A DNA stretch of 11,756 nt from CAZDHT01 sp964505325 (GTDB lineage Bacteria > Planctomycetota > PUPC01). Of this stretch, positions 6,638 through 11,756 are shown piece by piece. Position numbers and translations under genes: made by a program. Where the stretch lies: the NCBI GenBank assembly GCA_964505325.1, contig CAZDHT010000174.1, forward strand, positions 1 through 11,756, read 5' to 3'. Numbering within the stretch: the stretch's first letter is position 1; every line of letters starts with the position of its first letter. The notes beneath the pieces are model-generated. The model was not told the DNA's origin. It searched no databases and was given only the letters and a program-made list of their open reading frames with translations.

Positions 6638-8511
6638 TTGATCACGTCAATCCACACCGGGCTGGTCCAAGCCATGCCGGGCCATTCGAGCGGCTCCTGC
6701 GTGACGCGGGCGTAGTACATGCAGGAGTCGACGAACTCGTCCTGGATTTCATAAGCCGCATCCATCGACTCCCGCTGCGGCCCGGCGGCCAGGTGGGTGT
6801 GCTTGGGGGCGCCGCGCCTCGGGGGTTCGGAAAGGATGGGCTGGAACGCCGAGTCGATGCCAAAACGGTAGCGGAGGACCTCGACATGCAGGAGCAATTC
6901 GGTGCCCCACACGTTGAGCGAGATGTCGAGCATGTCTCCGCGCCTGGCTTGGCCGCAGTCGCCCACCTCGGCGCCGTTGACCGAGAACTCGATCAGGATC
7001 CGCTCGCCGGTGGTGGCGTAGCACCGCCGTCGGCGGATCGCGTCGAAAATGCCGCCCCGCGTCAGTTCGTCAGCGCGGACGGCGGCGATCCCGCCGTGAC
7101 GCCGCCCGGCCTGACCGCTGTGCTCGTCCGACGACGCGATGACCCCGATCCGCCAACCGTTCATCCAATGGTCCTGGGCGTAGAACGGGCCGGGCACGGA
7201 GCTGTTGGCGCGGCGTTCCGGGTTCCGCATGCGGTTGAACTCGTAGGCAAGGACGTGTTGCGGATTGTACGCCTCGCTCTGACCGTGGTGCGAATAGATC
7301 TCGATCGCGGGGCGCAGGCCGGGGTCTCGCCAGGCGTCCCAACTCACGGCGCAGCCGATGCCGTTCTGGTCGAGCCGGCCCCAGGAAATCCCCGTGTGAT
7401 GCGGGATCAGCATCGCCCGCGCCGGGTCCAGTCTGCTCAGGTCGTCCGCTTCTGCTTCGGGGCTCGGCTTGTTCGCCTTGGTGTGCAGAGCCTGGTGACG
7501 GCGGAATGTCTCCATGTCGCGGAAATAGAGATTGTGATGCCCGGTCAGCGCCTCGGGGTTTCGCTCGTCGCCCGGAAGCGTGACGAACACCCCCGGCCGG
7601 TTGTCCTCTTCCGCCCACGCCTCGAGGATGCGATAGCCCTCGGGGCCGAGCGAGTCCCAATGGTCCATGGCCGCCGCGAAGTCGAGGCCGCTCACGTTCC
7701 GCGCGTATTTGTACGGATTCGTGCCCTGCGCGTCGCCGGACAGCTTGGTGTGAACGTGGATGTCGCCCCAGTACGGGCCGTGGCAGCCCTCGGCGACACG
7801 GACCGCGTTGGAGACGGTGTCGCCCATCTTGAACCGGTAGACGCCAGGCTCTTTCAGCTTCACGGGCACGCGAACAGAGCCGGTGAAGCCGAGCCCCTCG
7901 GCAACAACGGACCCGTCCGGCAGGACCAGCGATTCGTCTTCGAAGCGCGTGCCGGACGCGTTCTCGAACTGGTCGAGCGAGACGATGAGGACGTCGAACT
8001 CCTGCTCGGGCTCCACGCCGGACGGAGTGATGATGCGCATCGCCACGCCCGGACCGGGCCGGGTCGTGAGGGAGGGGAGCGTCTCGGGGGTCTCGCCTTT
8101 GATGCGCAGCCAGACCGTCTCCACCTCGGCGACGTACGGGGCGAAGGTGTTCTCGTAGCGCAGGAGGATCTGCCGGCCGGCGGGCACCGTCCCGCTCTCG
8201 AGGGTTGCCACAATGCACCGTCCATGCCTGGACTTGTGTTCGGGAAAGTGCAGTTGCCGCGCGGCAATCTCGTGCGTGAACCGGGCGTCGCTCTTCGGCG
8301 CGGTGACGGCACAGTAATGCGGCCCGGACGGGTCCTCGGTCTGAAACGCCCGCGTGTAGCTCGGCCCGGTGACAAGCGACCACGAGTTCGGAAACTGAAA
8401 CTCGACCGTGTCGCCCGCCCCCAGCGCCTCGGAGCACGTCGCCACAATCTCCACGCCGCACGCCTCGGCCACCGAGAAACAGTCCGTCGTCAGCCTTGCC
8501 TCAACCGTCAT
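6634..8511 (-). CDS. DUF3604 protein with PHP-like metal-binding core
   Basis: This 625-residue protein matches the DUF3604 family, a PHP-like metal-dependent group of unproven function. An N-terminal part of about 240 residues forms beta-rich domains (sheet-like EFQFPNSW, LLRYENTF and QEFDVLIVSLDQF stretches). The C-terminal part holds the metal-site motifs: YWGDIHVHTKLSGD (247-260) with His252 and His254; AMDHWDS near 281-287; TGHHNLYF at 323-330; IPHHTGISW at 369-377; EIYSHHGQSE at 404-413; and SSDEHSGQ at 460-467 with Asp462 and His464. These resemble the PHP-phosphoesterase layout HxH...H...DxH. No signal peptide is seen. The ATG at 8511 has GGAGGG nine bases upstream. It is the first gene of the minus-strand operon, downstream of the divergent promoter, and its stop overlaps the GNAT start (GTGA). 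A hydrolase acting on phosphate or other esters is likely but unproven. Confidence 0.9.
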   Translation of the reverse strand: MTVEARLTTDCFSVAEACGVEIVATCSEALGAGDTVEFQFPNSWSLVTGPSYTRAFQTEDPSGPHYCAVTAPKSDARFTHEIAARQLHFPEHKSRHGRCIVATLESGTVPAGRQILLRYENTFAPYVAEVETVWLRIKGETPETLPSLTTRPGPGVAMRIITPSGVEPEQEFDVLIVSLDQFENASGTRFEDESLVLPDGSVVAEGLGFTGSVRVPVKLKEPGVYRFKMGDTVSNAVRVAEGCHGPYWGDIHVHTKLSGDAQGTNPYKYARNVSGLDFAAAMDHWDSLGPEGYRILEAWAEEDNRPGVFVTLPGDERNPEALTGHHNLYFRDMETFRRHQALHTKANKPSPEAEADDLSRLDPARAMLIPHHTGISWGRLDQNGIGCAVSWDAWRDPGLRPAIEIYSHHGQSEAYNPQHVLAYEFNRMRNPERRANSSVPGPFYAQDHWMNGWRIGVIASSDEHSGQAGRRHGGIAAVRADELTRGGIFDAIRRRRCYATTGERILIEFSVNGAEVGDCGQARRGDMLDISLNVWGTELLLHVEVLRYRFGIDSAFQPILSEPPRRGAPKHTHLAAGPQRESMDAAYEIQDEFVDSCMYYARVTQEPLEWPGMAWTSPVWIDVIK

Positions 8512-8540
8512 CGAATGCTGCCCTCCGCCGGGTGAGAATG

Positions 8541-8555
8541 CGATTGAGAAAATCG
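8541..8555. repeat. Inverted repeat CGATT-N5-AATCG in the divergent intergenic region
   Basis: Perfect 5-bp arms (8541-8545 and 8551-8555) with a 5-bp spacer overlap the plus-strand -35 box and lie in the minus-strand leader just before the ribosome binding site of the DUF3604 gene. It might be an operator half-site pair or a small leader hairpin. Short arms can occur by chance. Confidence 0.3.
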
Positions 8556-8572
8556 AGTCCGCGGGCTACTAT
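8544..8572 (+). promoter_or_regulatory. Candidate plus-strand promoter of the ART-like/GNAT operon
   Basis: TTGAGA (8544-8549, five of six consensus bases), a 17-base spacer and TACTAT (8567-8572, four of six) fit a sigma70-type promoter. The likely start is near 8579, giving a leader of about 29 bases before ATG 8608. Its -10 box overlaps that of the minus-strand promoter almost fully. Confidence 0.45.
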
Positions 8573-8595
8573 AGCGTCAACCTTCACCGAATCAA
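8568..8595 (-). promoter_or_regulatory. Candidate minus-strand promoter of the DUF3604-sulfatase operon
   Basis: On the minus strand TTGATT (8595-8590, four of six), a 16-base spacer and TATAGT (8573-8568, five of six) fit a sigma70-type promoter. The start would be near 8561, giving a leader of about 50 bases before ATG 8511. It is the only stretch upstream of the operon where a promoter can lie. Confidence 0.5.
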
Positions 8596-8607
8596 GCGGC
8601 TCGCGAA

Positions 8608-9444
8608 ATGGTCTGGAAGAAGAACAAGCGGTTGGCGGCGCAGGGGCTGCCCGACCTGGCGTGGGTGCCCAAGCAACGCTGCGGATGGGATTGCACCCTC
8701 ATCGCGCACGCCTACGCCATGCGGCGCGCGATCGAGGGCGGCAAGCCGGACCTCGCCGCGTGGGCCGCACGACACGGCCTGCCCGCCAGCGCCAAGTACC
8801 TCGCACTGGGCGAGGAGGTCGCGATCCTCTGGCACGGCACCAGCCGCGCCCGCGCCGAAAAGATCGCCGAGCACGGTCTGTTCAGCAAGGGCGGATTGTG
8901 GACCACCTCGAACCCCACCATCGCCCACAGCTTCACGCGCGGCCGGTCCGAACGCTTCGCCACCGACGGAGCAATGGTCTGCCTGGTGATGGACCGCCGC
9001 GAATATGAGTTTGGCTCCGACTTCGTCGTCGAGGGCAACGGGGGCATCTTCCGCTTCCACAAGGGCCTGCCCGCGCACGTCGTGGAGTACGTGCTGTTCC
9101 ACGAAGCCGTGCAGTTCTTCGGCGAGCGCGCACCGGCAGCCGCGCCGTGGCCCGCCGCGAAGTTCAAGAAACGCGAGGGCCGCTGGATGCCCGTGCAGAA
9201 GGCGCCTGTTCGCTACGACGACGAACACGGCTATTCGACCGCGCGAGAATTCGCCGAGCTGTGCGTGCGGCGCCTGCTTGCCGACCTCGAGGTCGTCGGC
9301 GCCATTGAAATCTTCGCCATGCTCTACTCGCTCATCACACCGTGGGACGCGATCACCCACGACGAGGTGTTCGAACTGATCGAGGACGTCTGCAAGCCAT
9401 TACGGAAGCGGCAGAAGCTGCGGACCTTCGCCCTGCAGAAGTAA
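8608..9444 (+). CDS. Uncharacterised protein with ADP-ribosyltransferase-like HGTS motif
   Basis: This 278-residue protein is not confidently placed in a family. The centre has the look of an ADP-ribosyltransferase-fold core: AILWHGTS at 72-79 (His76 in an HGT strand, the NAD-binding motif of PARP-like enzymes), ARAEKIAEHGLFSKGGLWTTSNP as the following helix and loop with Thr100 and Ser101, then AHSFTRGRSE, a VCLVMDRREYEF strand and a LPAHVVEYVLF strand where these folds often carry a late Glu (here Glu160). Two N-terminal Cys (25 and 29) precede it, and a helical C-terminal part (about 210-278) has no visible motif. No membrane segment is seen. It heads the plus-strand operon. No clear ribosome binding site precedes ATG 8608. 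It might be an NAD-using modifier or toxin, or just a fold relative; the function is unproven. Confidence 0.7.
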   Translation: MVWKKNKRLAAQGLPDLAWVPKQRCGWDCTLIAHAYAMRRAIEGGKPDLAAWAARHGLPASAKYLALGEEVAILWHGTSRARAEKIAEHGLFSKGGLWTTSNPTIAHSFTRGRSERFATDGAMVCLVMDRREYEFGSDFVVEGNGGIFRFHKGLPAHVVEYVLFHEAVQFFGERAPAAAPWPAAKFKKREGRWMPVQKAPVRYDDEHGYSTAREFAELCVRRLLADLEVVGAIEIFAMLYSLITPWDAITHDEVFELIEDVCKPLRKRQKLRTFALQK

Positions 9445-9472
9445 GGACTTTCAACGAATACTGGACTTGCCG

Positions 9473-10512
9473 ATGAGCATCGAGATCCGAAGCGAACGTC
9501 CCGGCGACGAGCCGGCGATCGACGCCGTCAACTGCCGCGCGTTCGGAAAGATGGACGAGGCGAACATCGTGCGCGGAATGCGGGCGCTCTATCCCCGTTT
9601 CGATCCGCGTTTCTCCGTGATCGCGTGGGACGGTGACGAGGCCGTCGGGCACGCGCTCTTCACCCCCGCAGACATCCGGCTGATGGGCGAGACGNNNNNN
9701 NNNNGGCGATCGTGCAGGTCTGCTCCAACGGCATGACCCGTCAGGTCGACGCGTTCCGGAAGGCGCACCTCGGCGCACGGCTCGACGAGGGCGTCGTGCG
9801 CTGGTCGAGCGAGACGGTCCGCGCGCTCGCCGTCGGCCCCGTCGCCGTCGTGCCAGAGAAGCAGAAGCAGGGCATCGGCGGCGCCGTGCTGCGCTTCGGA
9901 CACGAGCTCGGCCGGCAGAACGGCTTCGCCATCGCCTTCCTGCACGGCCATCCCGACTACTACCCGCGGCACGGCTACCGCGCGTGTCACGGCTTCTGCA
10001 AGGTGACGGTCGACCGCGACGCGCTGCCGGAGCCGTCGCACAAGCTCCATCCGTGGCCGGTCGCCGTGGACGACGTGCCGTGGCTGGTCGAGCGCCACGC
10101 GGTCGAGTGGGCAGACGTCGATTTCAGTTGGCAATGGGGTCCGCACCCGAACGAGTGGGCGTTATGCGCCATCAACGCCGTCGTCTGGCGAACCGAAGAC
10201 GGCGGGCGGGTGGGCTACAGTTGGGGCAAGTCCGACTGCAGCGACTGGAAGGTCGTGCTCGCCGACGACCCGGTCGGCGCCCGCGACATCATCGCGACCA
10301 TCAAGCCGGAGAAGCTCGAGCAGCATCCCTCCGGCTGGCTGGCAAAGAACGTACTCGACCGGGCGTGGGCGACGGCGGAGGCAAAGCCCAGCCCGGCGGC
10401 GATGGCGTGCCCGCTCCAGGACGGCGCGCTCGACGCAGTTACCGCAGCGGTGCAGGCCAGCGAGCGTCCGCCCGGCTTCACCAACTTCCCGCTGCCGTTT
10501 ATCGTGTGTTGA
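9473..10512 (+). CDS. Two-domain GNAT acetyltransferase, interrupted by gap and foreign-looking segment
   Basis: The first 74 codons (MSIEIRSERPGDEPAID to RLMGET) are in one frame up to 9694; then come ten N bases and about 100 bp of other sequence; then VRALAVGPVAVVPEKQKQ onwards in another frame from 9817. Joining 9694 to 9817 gives an unbroken 305-residue protein of normal GNAT order: first helix, ALFTP strand, VGPVAVVP strand, then KQGIGGAVLRFG as the acetyl-CoA loop, then a PDYYPRHGY motif B. A second part of about 150 residues (from roughly PEPSHKLHPW to the end) has no recognised fold; it carries HAVEWADVDFSW and PSGWLAKNVLDRAW. It should acetylate an amine with acetyl-CoA; the substrate is unknown. 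ATG 9473 is chosen over TTG 9467. The gap to the ART-like gene is 28 bp. As assembled, the gene would not be translated whole. Confidence 0.75.
9695..9704. other. Assembly gap (ten N bases)
   Basis: Ten N bases sit inside a GNAT gene. The true size is unknown: ten may be a placeholder. The contig on the left ends exactly at a direct repeat shared with sequence about 115 bases to the right. Confidence 0.99.
9705..9808 (+). other. Foreign-looking segment inside the GNAT gene
   Basis: In the frame of the downstream part this reads AIVQVCSNGMTRQVDAF, then RKAHLGARLDEGVVRWS, which does not belong to a GNAT fold between its ALFTP and VGPVAV strands. The CSNGM...HLG...DEGVVRWS pattern faintly recalls the phage/plasmid-associated DUF932 family, a guess from memory of that family. 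It may be the end of another gene joined by error, or the end of a real insertion whose rest lies in the gap. Confidence 0.5.
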
Positions 10513-10545
10513 ACGCTGGTGCAGGAGCGCTTGAAAGGGGGTTGC

Positions 10546-11034
10546 ATGTCGGGCGAAGTCCTGATACGGGACCTGGCACCGCGTGACGTGGAGGCGGTGG
10601 TCGAGATCGCCGTGCTCGCGTGGGAGCCGGTGTTCGCGTGGTTTCGCGAGACGGTCGGCGACGATATCTTCATCGCGGAACGCGGCGACTGGCGGGCGGA
10701 GAAGGCGCGCCAGATCCGCGACGGCATCGCCGACGGACGCGGCCGGTTCGCCGTGGCGGAACTCGATGGCGTGGTCGTCGGGTTCGTCTCGTTCTACACC
10801 AAAGGCTCGGGCATCGGCGAGATCGGCAACAACGCGGTGCATCCGGCCTTCCAGAGCCGCGGCATCGCCACGCGGCTGTACGGCCACGCGCTGGCCGAAC
10901 TGAAGGCGATGGGCATGCGGTTCGCCAAGGTGGGGACTGGCCTCGACCCGGCGCACGCGCCCGCACGCCGCGCCTACGAGAAAGCCGGATTCGACCACGC
11001 GGTGCCGGCTGTCACCTACTTCCGCAAGCTCTGA
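10546..11034 (+). CDS. GNAT-family N-acetyltransferase
   Basis: This complete 162-residue acetyltransferase has the usual GNAT order: RDLAPRDVEAVVEIAVLAW as first strand and helix, AVAELDGVVVGFVSFY as central strands, GEIGNNAVHPAFQSRGIA with the acetyl-CoA loop QSRGIA (103-108), a following helix LYGHALAELKAMG, then AHAPARRAYEKAGFD as motif B. It transfers an acetyl group from acetyl-CoA to an amine; the acceptor is unknown, though the RimI-like layout would allow a peptide N-terminus or small amine. ATG 10546 is chosen because AGGGGG ends about four bases before it; the open frame reaches a GTG at 10519 without a ribosome binding site. It follows the split GNAT by 33 bp and precedes the URO-D gene by 65 bp, so it is in the same operon. 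It is unrelated in detail to the two other GNATs here. Confidence 0.92.
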   Translation: MSGEVLIRDLAPRDVEAVVEIAVLAWEPVFAWFRETVGDDIFIAERGDWRAEKARQIRDGIADGRGRFAVAELDGVVVGFVSFYTKGSGIGEIGNNAVHPAFQSRGIATRLYGHALAELKAMGMRFAKVGTGLDPAHAPARRAYEKAGFDHAVPAVTYFRKL

Positions 11035-11099
11035 ATACGACTGGAGGCGTGGCACCACGAGGCCCTCTTGACCGCGATGGAACCTGAAGGACACATAAC

Positions 11100-11756
11100 A
11101 TGACCCACAAAGACCGCATGCTGGCGACGCTGCGCGGCGAGCCAACCGACGGCATTCCCTGGGCGCCGCGCCTCGACCTCTGGTACAACGCCCACCACCG
11201 TGCCGGCACGCTGCCGCCCGAATACAAAGACGCGACGCTCGAGCAGATCCTCGACGACCTGGGCTGGGGATTCCACGCCGTCATCCCGCCGTACCGCGAC
11301 CTCCGCGGCCCGCAGGACGACCTGCACCGCGCCCTCGGCATCTACAACATCTGGACGATGCCCCGCGTCACCCTCCTCGAAAACGTCGAAGTCGTCCCTG
11401 AGTTCCGCGGCGACGAGACCGCCGTCGAGTACCGCACGCCCGTCGGCACTGTCCGCACGGTGACCGTGTACGACGAGTCGATGCGCCGCGCGGGGATCAG
11501 CATCAGCCACGTCGCTGAATGTGTCATCAAGAGCGCCGACGACTACGAGGCGGTCGGCCACATCTTCGAGAACGCCCGCGTCGAGCCCAACTACGCCGGC
11601 TACGTCGAGTATGCCACCGGCATCGGCGACCGCGGCTTCGCCACCGCCAACATCCTCGCCGCCGGCTCGCCGATGCATCTGCTCCAACGCGACCTGATGC
11701 CCATCGACCTGTTCTTCTACGAGATGCACGACCATCCCGACGAGCTGGCCCGGTGC
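11100..11756 (+). CDS. Uroporphyrinogen decarboxylase-superfamily protein, C-terminus beyond window
   Basis: The first 219 residues of a URO-D-fold protein are visible; relatives usually run to about 340-400. Seen: the family opening KDRMLATLRGEPTDGIPW, then LDLWYNAHHRAGTLP, a ILDDLGWGFHAVIPPYRD segment, and GYVEYATGIGDRGFATA near the end. Such proteins in environmental bacteria are more often corrinoid-dependent methyltransferase relatives (MtaA/CmuA-like) than haem-pathway HemE; the opening differs from HemE, so the HemE name is not used. No corrinoid protein is in this window, though one may lie beyond the right edge. ATG 11100 has GAAGGA eight bases upstream. It is the last visible gene of the plus-strand cluster, 65 bp after the second GNAT; no terminator or good promoter is seen in that gap. 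Confidence 0.88.
   Translation, partial: MTHKDRMLATLRGEPTDGIPWAPRLDLWYNAHHRAGTLPPEYKDATLEQILDDLGWGFHAVIPPYRDLRGPQDDLHRALGIYNIWTMPRVTLLENVEVVPEFRGDETAVEYRTPVGTVRTVTVYDESMRRAGISISHVAECVIKSADDYEAVGHIFENARVEPNYAGYVEYATGIGDRGFATANILAAGSPMHLLQRDLMPIDLFFYEMHDHPDELARC

Larger units (their letters stand above)
9687..9816. repeat. 8-bp direct repeat GCGAGACG flanking the gap and odd segment
   Basis: GCGAGACG occurs at 9687-9694, directly before the N run, and again at 9809-9816, where the GNAT frame resumes. Deleting one copy plus all between restores the frame exactly. It could be the microhomology that caused a chimeric join, the overlap of two contigs, or a target-site duplication. Confidence 0.7.

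Noticed and set aside
6229..8535. Plus-strand open frame of 768 codons
   Set aside because: It lies opposite the DUF3604 gene and parts of the hydrolase and GNAT; its protein is Arg/Pro/Gly-rich without motifs, as expected of an antisense shadow in GC-rich DNA.
8584..9360. Minus-strand open frame of 258 codons
   Set aside because: Antisense to the HGTS protein, which has a coherent sequence; it would also cross the divergent promoter region.
11052..11066. Short palindrome (CGTG/CACG) downstream of the second GNAT as terminator
   Set aside because: Only about four paired bases and no T tract; not a convincing rho-independent terminator.
11068..11096. TTGACC with a poor -10 before the URO-D gene as promoter
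   Set aside because: The best -10 at the right distance matches only three of six bases and overlaps the ribosome binding site.
10162..11145. Minus-strand open frame of 327 codons
   Set aside because: Opposite the GNAT pair; low-complexity Arg/Ala-rich product with no motif.
1..11756. tRNA, rRNA, CRISPR arrays, transposase genes, integrase sites
   Set aside because: None seen by reading both strands; no regularly spaced repeats and no cloverleaf-like stretches were noticed, though short RNAs could be missed without a covariance search.

Overview
The window looks like a metagenome-assembled, high-GC bacterial contig. It carries a run of ten N bases, GC-rich third positions, frequent GTG starts and good Shine-Dalgarno sites. 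The gene types (formylglycine sulfatase, DUF3604 PHP-like protein, URO-D-superfamily protein, secreted beta-propeller proteins) suggest an environmental Planctomycetota, Lentisphaerota or Latescibacteria-type lineage. This is inferred from gene content only; no rRNA or other marker gene is present.

Layout. Two transcription units diverge from a 96-bp intergenic region (8512-8607). On the minus strand, reading from 8511 down to 1, ten genes follow: DUF3604 protein, a GNAT acetyltransferase with its middle missing, a carbon-nitrogen hydrolase, a class I SAM methyltransferase, a 45-codon metallophosphoesterase N-terminal fragment, a HAD-like protein, an aldo/keto-reductase-like TIM-barrel protein, two tandem paralogous secreted beta-propeller proteins, and a sulfatase cut by the left edge. 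Four of these junctions are GTGA stop/start overlaps, so at least the first six genes are probably one translationally coupled operon. A candidate internal promoter lies before the aldo/keto-reductase-like gene. On the plus strand, from 8608: a protein with an ADP-ribosyltransferase-like HGTS motif, a two-domain GNAT protein interrupted by the assembly gap, a second GNAT protein, and a URO-D-superfamily protein cut by the right edge.

How the genes may work together. The minus-strand operon groups hydrolases for ester, amide and phosphate bonds with transferases and exported propeller proteins. That fits salvage or breakdown of a sulfated or amidated organic compound, but nothing in the sequence names the substrate. 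The plus-strand operon pairs two acetyltransferases with an uncharacterised ART-like protein, and its role is unknown.

Most worth a second look: (1) two genes in the operon (metallophosphoesterase and GNAT) keep their beginning, and the GNAT also its end, but have lost the centre; (2) the plus-strand GNAT is split by the N gap plus about 100 bp of foreign-looking sequence that ends in an 8-bp direct repeat, and removing 9695-9816 restores a clean 305-residue reading frame; (3) divergent promoters share almost the same -10 bases; (4) the uncharacterised HGTS protein. Items 1 and 2 may be assembly faults, real deletions or real insertions, and read mapping would decide.
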